In this document: piece by piece, positions 8,251-17,365 of the stretch
How positions within the stretch are numbered: the stretch's first letter is position 1
Layout of the letters: each line of letters starts with the position of its first letter
Assembly: GCA_016936155.1 (NCBI GenBank)
Contig: JAFGPO010000129.1
Span: 1-36,163 of the forward strand
Reading direction: 5' to 3'
Origin: Caldifarciminota bacterium
GTDB taxonomy: Bacteria; Hydrothermota; Tepidihabitantia; SM23-42
DNA: 36,163 nt
Notes under the pieces: model-generated
What the model saw: the letters and a program-made list of their open reading frames with translations, nothing else
Told to the model about the DNA's origin: nothing
The model's database searches: none
Program-made: the position numbers and the translations under genes

Positions 8251-9179
8251 GTTTATATTTGATCGTTATTCCGCTGTTGCTTATATTCATTGAAGGTATA
8301 TTCACCGCAAGCGAGACCGGATTAGTGAGTATCGAATACATCCGGATCAAACATGCAAAAAAGGAGAAACAATCGTGGGCGCACACATTGAGTCTTTTTC
8401 TCGCCCGGCCCGAGCGTTTTTTTTCCACGATCCTCGTTTCGGAGAATTTGATCCTGGTGGTCTCATCCACGCTGTTCGCGAAATACTTCATTGAGTGGCT
8501 GGGGAATAGCGGGGCGATCATCGCGACCATACTCCTCGCCGTCATATCCCTGGTCATCGGACAATTTATTCCCAAAATGATCGCCCTGTCACGGCCCGAG
8601 GGCACGATGCGTATTCTCGGTCGTATCGTCTATATCATCGAGATCATTATGTATCCCCTGGTATCGTTGTATGCCTGGGTCGCGAAAGGTCTTGCCCGGT
8701 TGTTCACGCACGGAACATCTTCTGACAGTATCCAGCGGCTTGATATCGTTTATGCGATGAGCGAGTACCAGGTAAAAGCAAGTCAACTGGCGGCTCGGCT
8801 GTTCGATTTTTCAAAACGGCAAGTCGTGGAAGTGATGATCCCGCTCGATCGTGTATTCATGTGCCAGCAGGGCATGGAGGAAACCGCGATCGCAAGGGGC
8901 GATGGACGGATATTCACACGAATTCCTGTTTATGAGTCGGAACGGGACAGGATCGTCGGGATTGTTAATATCAAAGACTATTTTTACAAGGGCAAGGTGA
9001 TCTTGCGCAAACCGCTTTATATAAATGGACGTGATCGCTGCATGACGATTTTCATGAACATGAAGCAAAAGGGGCAACATATGGCGATCATCCGTAATGA
9101 CCAGGAAAAAGTGATCGGGATCATCACGCTCGAGGATCTTATCGAAGAGTTGGTGGGGGAGATCAGGGATGAGCGGTAA
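8247..9179 (+). CDS. Second, shorter CNNM/CBS protein lacking the CorC_HlyC domain
   Basis: 310 residues. It has the same plan as the preceding gene: DUF21 membrane region (about 1-165, with GIFTASETGLVS and IGQFIPKMIALSRPEG) and a CBS pair (about 195-305, ending VIGIITLEDLIEELVGEIRDER). It stops there and lacks the C-terminal CorC_HlyC domain of its neighbour. The ATGA overlap with the upstream gene suggests stoichiometric production, and CNNM proteins form dimers, so a heteromer is possible (inference). Tandem long/short CNNM genes occur in other bacteria. Confidence 0.9.
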   Translation: MSLYLIVIPLLLIFIEGIFTASETGLVSIEYIRIKHAKKEKQSWAHTLSLFLARPERFFSTILVSENLILVVSSTLFAKYFIEWLGNSGAIIATILLAVISLVIGQFIPKMIALSRPEGTMRILGRIVYIIEIIMYPLVSLYAWVAKGLARLFTHGTSSDSIQRLDIVYAMSEYQVKASQLAARLFDFSKRQVVEVMIPLDRVFMCQQGMEETAIARGDGRIFTRIPVYESERDRIVGIVNIKDYFYKGKVILRKPLYINGRDRCMTIFMNMKQKGQHMAIIRNDQEKVIGIITLEDLIEELVGEIRDER

Positions 9180-9291
9180 TACCGCAAACAGTATGCACTA
9201 TGCCGTACATTGAGAGATCAGAAGAATTACAAGATTGTTTATCTTTATTTGTTTTCTCTGTCTACTGTCTGCTGCCTTTGGTTTGCGGTAT
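9179..9291. repeat. 11-bp perfect inverted repeat spanning the convergent gap
   Basis: ATACCGCAAAC (9179-9189) and GTTTGCGGTAT (9281-9291) are exact reverse complements bracketing 91 bp between two converging genes. The interior is low-information sequence with CTGTCTACTGTCTGCTG-like words. It may be a long-range stem serving as a bidirectional terminator, or a remnant of a small inserted element. Confidence 0.6.
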
Positions 9292-9292
9292 C

Positions 9293-9523
9293 TTATGAGT
9301 TTCTCTTGAGTTTTTCTTCGGCTTCCCCAACCGAGATCTTGCCCTTTTCAAGATCACGGATGATCCGGCTTTTCCGGCCGCGCCGGAGTGCGGATATGAT
9401 ACCCAATAACCCGATGATGATAAGGATCAAAGGCCAATCACGGCTGAGATTCAGGAACCCCAGGTTCCCGAACCAGATAAAGAAACCGATAAAGATGAAA
9501 ATAATGATGATAAGTATCGTCAT
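9293..9523 (-). CDS. Small membrane protein with LiaI/LiaF-like transmembrane region
   Basis: 76 residues. Seen: two hydrophobic segments (about 2-18 and 30-46) separated by a short loop with SRDWPLILI, the pattern of DUF5668/LiaI-LiaF-like small membrane proteins. A basic stretch and a short soluble helix, RDLEKGKISVGEAEEKLK, follow and resemble a SHOCT-type segment. No enzyme function is evident. The start overlaps the stop of the upstream 81-residue gene by 4 bp, which supports it as a real operon member. Confidence 0.75.
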   Translation of the reverse strand: MTILIIIIFIFIGFFIWFGNLGFLNLSRDWPLILIIIGLLGIISALRRGRKSRIIRDLEKGKISVGEAEEKLKRNS

Positions 9524-9765
9524 TGGCTCTCGATCAGTGTCTGTATCTTGTCTGATGCCTGTGACGTATCGATATCCATGGCGCGTAATTCATTGAGGAA
9601 AATTTGTTCCTTCGCATCGCTGGATAGGCGTTTGTTGATGATGAAATATGCTTGATTGCGAAGCCTGCAGTATCCACCCCGTCCAAAAAAACGATCATAT
9701 TTGATAATTATTGAAAGCCGTTTACAAAGATCCTCTAATTGTGTGAGTAGATTGGTTTTTTTCAA
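9520..9765 (-). CDS. Conserved hypothetical protein, 81 residues
   Basis: Soluble small protein with a central block KYDRFFGRGGYCRLRNQAYF followed by IINKRLSSDAKEQIFLNELRAM. I recognise similar small proteins (a GRGGxCRL...INKxLxxxEK pattern) as uncharacterised genes in FCB-type bacteria, from memory only. It lies 2 bp downstream of the dnaJ-TPR stop and overlaps the next gene by 4 bp, so the three genes are one transcript. Function unknown. Confidence 0.75.
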   Translation of the reverse strand: MKKTNLLTQLEDLCKRLSIIIKYDRFFGRGGYCRLRNQAYFIINKRLSSDAKEQIFLNELRAMDIDTSQASDKIQTLIESQ

Positions 9766-9767
9766 GT

Positions 9768-10403
9768 CTAACCCCCAAACAAACGGCTGAGGAATCCCTT
9801 TTTCTTCGTTTGCATACGTTCGACTCCCCGTAGCGCTGTTACATTCGTTTTATCCCAGTTCAAAGCCTCGAAGTATGCTTGGAGAGCCGCGGCCTTGTCA
9901 TCGCAGAATTCATACGCAAGACCAAGGTTTATGTGCATTGTAGGATTGAACATCATCTTGCTTATCGCAAGTTTCAGCTTTTCAAATCCCTCTTTCTGGT
10001 ATTGACGCGTATACACGAGGGCGAGCCCAAGATACGATATGTACATGGGCTGTGGATTGTAGCGGCATGCGATCCGGAGAAGATTGACCGCCCGCCAGGG
10101 ATCATTCTGTTTCATAAAGGCTATTGCGCGCTTAAATGCATTCTTGGCCTGGGTTTCCTTTGCTTCATCCTCTTTCGAAGTACCTTTACTAAGGGACCGA
10201 TCGTATTCCTGGCGCAGGTTCTCATCCGAAAGGATGCGATAACTCTCGGTTATCCGGGAGAACTTCTCGTGGGCTGTCTTCTTTTCCTCGGAATCTGTAT
10301 AACGGTCCGGATGGTATTTTTGAGCAAGCTTGAGATATGAGCGTTTTATTTCATCGGGCGTTGCAGTTGCCGAAACTTGCAGTATGGAGTAGTACGTTTC
10401 CAT
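9768..10403 (-). CDS. DnaJ-domain protein with C-terminal TPR region
   Basis: 211 residues. Seen: an N-terminal J domain (about 3-70) with the HPD motif in KYHPDRY, followed by a linker and about three TPR-like helical pairs (about 88-200: AIAFMKQNDPWRAVNLLRIA..., HINLGLAYEFCDDKAAALQAYFEAL). The J domain stimulates DnaK ATPase; the glycine/phenylalanine and zinc-finger regions of true DnaJ are absent, so this is a specialised co-chaperone. The ATG at 10403 sits 8 bp from a TATATT box and has no Shine-Dalgarno, so the mRNA is nearly leaderless. Confidence 0.88.
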   Translation of the reverse strand: METYYSILQVSATATPDEIKRSYLKLAQKYHPDRYTDSEEKKTAHEKFSRITESYRILSDENLRQEYDRSLSKGTSKEDEAKETQAKNAFKRAIAFMKQNDPWRAVNLLRIACRYNPQPMYISYLGLALVYTRQYQKEGFEKLKLAISKMMFNPTMHINLGLAYEFCDDKAAALQAYFEALNWDKTNVTALRGVERMQTKKKGFLSRLFGG

Positions 10404-10411
10404 TTTGTATA

Positions 10412-10439
10412 AATATACTCAGTATTCAGTATTTGTCAA
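10412..10439 (-). promoter_or_regulatory. Predicted near-leaderless promoter of the dnaJ-TPR operon
   Basis: TTGACA (10439-10434), 16-bp spacer, TATATT (10417-10412) on the minus strand. Eight bases separate the -10 box from the ATG at 10403, so the 5' leader would be 0-2 nt. The -35 box overlaps the last codons of the zinc-ribbon gene. Confidence 0.75.
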
Positions 10440-10596
10440 TATGACGATCACGTATTTTATGCGGGGCGCGCGCTGTCTCTTTTACACTCAAATTGCTGAA
10501 ACGCACTTTGCCGCATTCACAACACTGCCATTTCTTTTTTTTATGATGGGTTCCTTTTACTTCTTTCATGCGGGATCGGCAGCGCGGACAGTACAT
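10426..10596 (-). CDS. 56-residue zinc-ribbon protein
   Basis: Small frame read by hand from ATG 10596 to TGA 10426. Seen: CPRC at residues 3-6 and CCEC at 25-28 separated by a lysine-rich segment, giving a CxxC...CxxC zinc ribbon, then a basic tail ending DKY. An in-frame TAA lies just upstream of the ATG, so this is the longest ATG start; no Shine-Dalgarno is visible. It lies 29 bp after the TPR gene, with which it is probably cotranscribed. The paired cysteines and tidy placement argue that it is real. The likely role is nucleic-acid or protein binding (inference). Confidence 0.7.
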   Translation of the reverse strand: MYCPRCRSRMKEVKGTHHKKKKWQCCECGKVRFSNLSVKETARAPHKIRDRHIDKY

Positions 10597-10625
10597 CGCA
10601 GTTTACAAAACCAAGAGACAGGGAA

Positions 10626-10916
10626 TTATTTCTCCTTGGTTTCCTGGGGCGGTTGCAGCTTTTTCTGGACTTCGGTCAACCGTAAGATGGCATTGGAGAA
10701 GGTCTTATCCAGTTTCAGGGTTTTTTCATAAGCATCGACTGCATCCGTATATTTTTCAGCTCCCTCCAGTGCAAGGCCAAGGTAATAATACAGTTCTGGA
10801 TCGTGTGGATTGATCCTCAGTGCTTCGCTGAACTTTTTTATCGCGTTATCATATTCCTTATTGATGAGGTATGACTGGCCTACCTCCAATAAAACCTCGA
10901 TTTCTCCCTGTTCCAT
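10626..10916 (-). CDS. Small TPR protein
   Basis: 96 residues made almost entirely of two to three tetratricopeptide repeats, for example the segment YLINKEYDNAIKKFSEALRI followed by NPHDPELYYYLGLALEGAEK and a third helix pair. The tail is short and polar. TPRs mediate protein-protein contacts; no catalytic domain is present. GGAAAGGAG immediately precedes the ATG. A promoter lies within the 3' end of nadB, so it can be expressed apart from nadB. Confidence 0.88.
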   Translation of the reverse strand: MEQGEIEVLLEVGQSYLINKEYDNAIKKFSEALRINPHDPELYYYLGLALEGAEKYTDAVDAYEKTLKLDKTFSNAILRLTEVQKKLQPPQETKEK

Positions 10917-10949
10917 TCTCCTTTCCTTTATTACTTACTACGTTTTCAT

Positions 10950-10978
10950 ATATTATTCTAAAATTGAGGTTCTGTCAA
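10950..10978 (-). promoter_or_regulatory. Predicted promoter of the TPR gene inside the nadB 3' end
   Basis: TTGACA (10978-10973) and TAATAT (10955-10950), with a 17-bp spacer. This is the only one of the eleven that does not fit a 16-bp spacer well. The leader of about 27 nt ends in GGAAAGGAG before the ATG at 10916. Confidence 0.6.
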
Positions 10979-12488
10979 TAACCGTATCATGAGCATGTTC
11001 CGGATCTGTGCCCGGGTGATCTTCCATGTAATGAAGTCCGCGTGATTCCTGGCGGCGTAAAGCCGATTCGATGATCATGAGGGCGATATGGGTCATATTC
11101 AATGATTCAGCGTTCTTGTAGTGTATGCCATCCGCGATCTCAGCATACAGGCGGCGCACTTGATCGCGCGCCGCAATAAGTCCCTGTTTGTTCCTGATCA
11201 CACCGACATACCGCGACATGATCTCTTTAATCATCAACTTACGGTCTGGACATTTGTCCGGAGTCGCATTTATCGGCACATCCCGGGGGATCGCCAATCC
11301 AGCTATGTCTCCTGCGTGCTGAGCGGCACGGGTCGCGAACACGAGCGCTTCTAAAAGGGAATTCGATGCGAGACGATTACTTCCATGGACACCGGTACAT
11401 GCGCTCTCTCCCAAAGCATAGAGACGTTTTATCGATGTTTCACCTTGCGTGTTTACCTGTATTCCGCCACACGCGTAATGGGCGGCGGGTACGACCGGTA
11501 TCGGCTCCCGTGTAATATCAATACCCCAGCGCAAACATGTATCGTATATCGTTGGAAAACGATTCCGCAAAAAATCCGCGGGGAGGTGGGAGATATCGAG
11601 CAGAACATGTGTGGTTCCAAGGCGTTTCATCTCCGCAACACACGCCCGCGCGACGATATCGCGCGGTGCGAGATTACCCGCGGTGCTATATTTATCCATG
11701 AACGGTTCACCTTCTGTGGTCTTCAATATTCCACCCTCACCCCGAACTGCTTCTGAGATCAAGAACGAACGACCATCGACCTGGATCGTAAAGACCGCGG
11801 TTGGATGGAATTGCACGAATTCCATATTCGCGATACGCGTACCAGCGCGGAATGCCATTGCAATACCATCACCCGTCGCGATCGGCGGATTGGTCGTGTG
11901 CATGTAGACCTGCCCGGCACCGCCGGTGGCAAGTGCCGTTGCGTCCGCATAGAGGATATCGATCCGCCGCGTGTCTGCATCAAAATAGTACACGCCACAG
12001 CATTCGTCGTTGTCCACGACCAGATCGAGGGCTATTTCATTCTCACTGATAACAACCCCGCGTTGTTTCGCCCGCTCGAGGAGCACGCGTTCGATTTCGT
12101 AACCGGTGTAATCCTTGGCATGCACGATACGGCGTTTTGCATGCCCTCCTTCGCGACCAAGCAGGAATTTACCCTGGGCGTCTACTGAAAAACGGCAGCC
12201 CATGTCGTAGAGCTCCTGGACAAGCCGGGGTCCATTCGAAACCATGATCTCGACCGCGTCTTTATGGCAAATGCCGACACCTGCATTCAGCGTATCCTGG
12301 ATATGGCTATCAAAGGAATCTTCATTGCTGAATACGGATGCGATCCCCCCCTGGGCGTAGTTCGTATTGGTATCAGCTTTTCTTTTTTTGGTCAAAATCA
12401 GAATGTCCGCAGGCCTTGGGATCTTGGTGGCAAAGGTCAATCCGGCAATACCAGAGCCGATCACAAGAAAATCAACTTTTCTCGGCAT
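10953..12488 (-). CDS. nadB: L-aspartate oxidase
   Basis: 511 residues. A flavoprotein that oxidises L-aspartate to iminoaspartate, the first step of de novo NAD synthesis; nadA and nadC are not in this window. Seen: the FAD dinucleotide loop GSGIAGLTFA near the N-terminus, NYAQGGIA, the REGGHAKRRIVHAKD active-site block, and ACGGI...L..LYALGE near residue 360. Two ATGs stand in tandem (12491 and 12488). I prefer 12488 because 6 bp then separate it from the TAGAAT box, matching the leaderless spacing seen at ispD and ligA. Divergent from ligA. Confidence 0.95.
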   Translation of the reverse strand: MPRKVDFLVIGSGIAGLTFATKIPRPADILILTKKRKADTNTNYAQGGIASVFSNEDSFDSHIQDTLNAGVGICHKDAVEIMVSNGPRLVQELYDMGCRFSVDAQGKFLLGREGGHAKRRIVHAKDYTGYEIERVLLERAKQRGVVISENEIALDLVVDNDECCGVYYFDADTRRIDILYADATALATGGAGQVYMHTTNPPIATGDGIAMAFRAGTRIANMEFVQFHPTAVFTIQVDGRSFLISEAVRGEGGILKTTEGEPFMDKYSTAGNLAPRDIVARACVAEMKRLGTTHVLLDISHLPADFLRNRFPTIYDTCLRWGIDITREPIPVVPAAHYACGGIQVNTQGETSIKRLYALGESACTGVHGSNRLASNSLLEALVFATRAAQHAGDIAGLAIPRDVPINATPDKCPDRKLMIKEIMSRYVGVIRNKQGLIAARDQVRRLYAEIADGIHYKNAESLNMTHIALMIIESALRRQESRGLHYMEDHPGTDPEHAHDTVIDRTSILE

Positions 12489-12494
12489 CATTAC

Positions 12495-12522
12495 ATTCTA
12501 TGTATATCCTTTGACAAGTCAA
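12495..12522 (-). promoter_or_regulatory. Predicted leaderless promoter of nadB
   Basis: TTGACT (12522-12517), 16-bp spacer, TAGAAT (12500-12495) on the minus strand. The first ATG lies 3 bp after the -10 box and the second 6 bp after it. The -35 box is half of a palindrome TTGAC-AA-GTCAA (12511-12522), which could also be an operator. Confidence 0.72.
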
Positions 12523-12549
12523 TACTGACATCCCGGTGCACTGCTTATA

Positions 12550-14586
<2,037 letters not shown>

Positions 14587-14588
14587 CC

Positions 14589-14861
14589 ATGTCAGATATG
14601 CATTACCAGAACTATATCGAGAAAATAGTGAGGGATGAATTGAAAAAAGCATACGAACGGGATAAGGACCTGTGTACCTGCGACATATGTTTTCAGGATA
14701 TCATGACGCTCACGCTCAATCAATTACCGCCGATGTATGTGTCCAGCGACATAGGACACATTATGACCATGTACAATCTGACCAAAGATCAGTTGCAAGC
14801 CCAGGTAACAGTTGAATTGCAAAAAGCGATCGACCAGGTAAAAAAACATCCTAAACACTGA
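14589..14861 (+). CDS. ComFB family protein
   Basis: 90 residues from ATG 14589, preceded by GAGGGGG. Seen: the family core YIEKIVRDELKKAYE, then DLCTCDICFQDIMTLTLNQLPP with three closely placed cysteines, and a polar C-terminal helix. This matches the late-competence ComFB family, whose molecular role is not well defined; some members bind cyclic dinucleotides. Given the PgpH-like phosphodiesterase in this window, a nucleotide-second-messenger link is conceivable but speculative. Cotranscribed with ligA. Confidence 0.8.
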   Translation: MSDMHYQNYIEKIVRDELKKAYERDKDLCTCDICFQDIMTLTLNQLPPMYVSSDIGHIMTMYNLTKDQLQAQVTVELQKAIDQVKKHPKH

Positions 14862-14867
14862 AGACAC

Positions 14868-15010
14868 GCCTTTACGCTAAACGCTGTTTCGCTAAGCGTC
14901 AAAAAGAGAGTGAACACCAAGCACCCGGTATATTTTGCCGGTTATTTAGGATTTTGAATTTTTCATTTGTTTAGAAGTTAGGATTTCAATATTCGAATTT
15001 CGATAAGTAG
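14868..15010. repeat. Degenerate intergenic word repeats (CGCTAAA and TTTAGGATTTTGAATTT types)
   Basis: The 212-bp convergent gap holds CGCTAAACGCTGTTTCGCTAAGCG-like reiteration near 14875-14900, then T-rich words TTTAGGATTTTGAATTT and TTAGGATTTCAA (14946-14990). The latter recur near 20163 and 25768-25808. No gene is visible. CCGG-N9-CCGG at 14927-14943 could be a weak terminator stem for the ligA-comFB transcript. Confidence 0.5.
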
Positions 15011-15073
15011 CCTTCTTTGTCGTATAGAGCCTTGTTTCTGCTTTCTCGTGCAGAATGACCAATTCCCGGGGTT

Positions 15074-16576
15074 TTATGGGATGAAGGATGTTAATTCGTT
15101 GTTATCGATCAGGGTCTTGAGGTTCTCTATATGTTCAGTCAAGACGCTGTCTTTTTCTAAAAATGGAACGATCTTCCTGATCCGGCTATGTATTTTTTGC
15201 AAACGGGGAGAGGTTTTTAACGGTTTCAGCAATTCGATCGCCTGGCAGGCGCACAGCAACTCGATCGCGAGGACGTATTTCACATTATCGAGCACTTCAA
15301 TTGCCTTAAGACCGGCGTTCATGGACATGCTGACATGATCCTCTTGATTCGCGGATGTCGGAATGGAATCGACCGATGCAGGATGGCTCAAAATCTTGTT
15401 CTGCGAAACGAGAGCCGCTGCCGTCACCTGAGCCAGCATAAAACCGGAATTCAATCCCGGGTCTTTTGCCAGAAAAGGATTTAAACGACTAACACTCCCG
15501 TCCAGCAGTCTGAATATCCTTCGTTCTGATATGCCCGCAAGTTCTGATAACCCGATCGCCATAGTATCGAGGGCGAACGCGATCGGTTCCCCATGAAAAT
15601 TACCGTTGCTGATGATCCGGTCCTCTTTACACACTATGATCGGATTGTCTGTGACGGCATTAATTTCTATCGTAATGGTCTTGTGTGCCGCCTCGAGCAG
15701 ATCATATACAGCGCCGTGCACCTGGGGCATGCAGCGGAGTGAATAGGTATCCTGCACTTTAGAACAATCCCGGTGCGACTTCAGGATCGAACTGCCCCGC
15801 AACATGGTTCGTAAGCGACGCGCTGATTGTTCAGCCCCTGGATGCCGGCGGAGTTTAAAGATCAAAGGATCAAATGAGCGATCCGTCCCTTTGAGCGCTT
15901 CGAGTGAAAGCGCTCCGCATATATCAGCAATGGAACACAGGTTCATCGCTTCGCTATATACAAGACTGCAGATGCCGGTGGAGAATTGAGTGCCGTTGAT
16001 CAGGGCAAGCCCTTCCTTGGCTTTTAGTTTAATTGGTTTTATCTTAAAGCGTGCCAACGCCTGCTTTGCTTGATTGATATGGCCATCAACGAATACATTT
16101 CCTTTACCGAGTACCACGATGCCGATCGCTGCCATGGGGGCGAGATCCCCCGAAGCCCCGACCGATCCTTTTTGAGGGACGAGCGGAACGATATTCCGGT
16201 TCAGAATTTGCGTCAGCGTCTTCACAAGATCAATGGAAACACCGGAATATCCCTGGATGAGCGTGTTGATACGCAATAATAGCGCGGCGCGTACGAATTC
16301 CGGCGCAAAGAACGGCCCGATCCCCGCATTGTGGCTTAACAGTATATTCTCCTGAAGTTGTGCGAGATCGTGGGTGTTGATATGGACATGAGCGAGTGCC
16401 CCAAAGCCGGTATTAAAACCGTAGATCGATTGTCTGTCCGAAAGGTGTTTGGCGAGATAGCGCTCGCATGCTCGTACGCGGGAAAGAGCGGAACGCGCAA
16501 GGCGCACCGCCTCGTGCTGACAGGCGATACGCCATACCTGTTCGATGGTCAGCGATGAACCGTTGAGGGTCACCAT
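15074..16576 (-). CDS. hutH: Histidine ammonia-lyase
   Basis: 500 residues, normal length. Deaminates L-histidine to urocanate. Seen: YGFNTGFG near 52-59, the Ala141-Ser142-Gly143 triad in GSVGASGDLAPM that forms the MIO electrophile, the NGTQ and FHGEPIAFALD blocks, and SANQEDHVSM, which favours histidine over phenylalanine/tyrosine lyase. No hutU, hutI or hutG is nearby. It is the last gene of a valS-led cluster and overlaps the stop of the preceding gene by 7 bp. Its physiological role without an adjacent Hut pathway is unclear. Confidence 0.94.
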   Translation of the reverse strand: MVTLNGSSLTIEQVWRIACQHEAVRLARSALSRVRACERYLAKHLSDRQSIYGFNTGFGALAHVHINTHDLAQLQENILLSHNAGIGPFFAPEFVRAALLLRINTLIQGYSGVSIDLVKTLTQILNRNIVPLVPQKGSVGASGDLAPMAAIGIVVLGKGNVFVDGHINQAKQALARFKIKPIKLKAKEGLALINGTQFSTGICSLVYSEAMNLCSIADICGALSLEALKGTDRSFDPLIFKLRRHPGAEQSARRLRTMLRGSSILKSHRDCSKVQDTYSLRCMPQVHGAVYDLLEAAHKTITIEINAVTDNPIIVCKEDRIISNGNFHGEPIAFALDTMAIGLSELAGISERRIFRLLDGSVSRLNPFLAKDPGLNSGFMLAQVTAAALVSQNKILSHPASVDSIPTSANQEDHVSMSMNAGLKAIEVLDNVKYVLAIELLCACQAIELLKPLKTSPRLQKIHSRIRKIVPFLEKDSVLTEHIENLKTLIDNNELTSFIP

Positions 16577-16941
16577 AAAAACGTGTATGAAATGCTTACT
16601 TTATCAATATCAGTTTCGATATCGAATCCGTACATTTTAGCTCCGACATATGCATCCGCGAGCGAGAATCCGAACACAAAGAGCCCCCACCACAGCATGG
16701 AGTTGCGCTCATCATACTCGCCGTCCTGGTGGTATTTATACGCAAAATACCCGAGCGCAATTTCGGCTGACCCGATGGCAATACCGGGGATATACCGTTT
16801 TGTATAAAACTGCCCTCCTCCAGGAAGGGCACAAAGGAGCATTGCGGTTGATGTCTTTTTTGTTGATTCCGCACAAGCAGGATGTAGTGGAATCACTGTG
16901 GTCATGGTCAACACCAGGAAAAGAAGACAAGCACGCCGCAT
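16570..16941 (-). CDS. DUF5683-like small membrane protein with signal peptide
   Basis: 123 residues from ATG 16941. A longer frame exists but runs through the upstream gene. Seen: a signal peptide (MRRACLLFLVLTMTTVIPLHPACAES), then LCALPGGGQFYTKRYIPG, the typical start of DUF5683-like proteins, two hydrophobic segments (about 50-65 and 82-100), and a short tail. Function unknown; such proteins are common in FCB-group bacteria. It starts 10 bp after the stop of the 137-residue gene and overlaps hutH by 7 bp. Confidence 0.82.
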   Translation of the reverse strand: MRRACLLFLVLTMTTVIPLHPACAESTKKTSTAMLLCALPGGGQFYTKRYIPGIAIGSAEIALGYFAYKYHQDGEYDERNSMLWWGLFVFGFSLADAYVGAKMYGFDIETDIDKVSISYTFLW

Positions 16942-16951
16942 ATCTGTGGAA

Positions 16952-17365
16952 TTAATCGGACGTGAACCTATATTCGAAGCGTTCTGAAGAATCGATCTCT
17001 GCGAGGCACATGATGTTCTTGTAGAGAAGCCGTTGATCATGGAGGAACTGCATAACGCTCTGAGCACGCTGGAACGCATTAGGAGCAGAGATGTACATTT
17101 CAACGCATTTTTGTGTAAGATCGAATTTTCGCAGGATTTCGACTTCTCCATAGGATGTGAGTTTATCATTCTGGAAGAAACGCTCGGTCGCGAAACGATT
17201 ACGGTCGCCGCTCAAGCCTTTTTCGTTCTTCAGCATGTTCTCCCACATCGCGATCTCTTTCTGAAGTTCCGCAACATCGTTGCTCATCGGCCGATACTGC
17301 GTCGTGTACGCAATATAAAAACCAACGGCAAGGATAAGACTGATGATCCAACCTAAATATCTCAT
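16952..17365 (-). CDS. Membrane-anchored hypothetical protein
   Basis: 137 residues. Seen: one N-terminal membrane segment (YLGWIISLILAVGFYIAY), a short coiled coil (NDVAELQKEIAMWENMLKNE), then a mixed soluble domain rich in charged and aromatic residues with two cysteines (LTQKCVEMYIS, NIMCLAEI). No family recognised. The ATG overlaps the valS stop (ATGA), so expression is coupled to valS. A single-pass anchor with a periplasmic domain is the likely topology. Confidence 0.75.
   Translation of the reverse strand: MRYLGWIISLILAVGFYIAYTTQYRPMSNDVAELQKEIAMWENMLKNEKGLSGDRNRFATERFFQNDKLTSYGEVEILRKFDLTQKCVEMYISAPNAFQRAQSVMQFLHDQRLLYKNIMCLAEIDSSERFEYRFTSD

Noticed and set aside
9210-9596. 128-codon plus-strand frame across the convergent gap
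   Set aside because: Covers the opposite strand of two small operon-linked genes; serine/arginine-rich translation typical of antisense.
14868-15010. CRISPR array
   Set aside because: Repeats are short, inexact and without regular spacers; no cas genes in the window.
16942-17169. 76-residue N-terminal extension of the DUF5683-like protein
   Set aside because: It is out of frame within the upstream gene and would bury a clear signal peptide.
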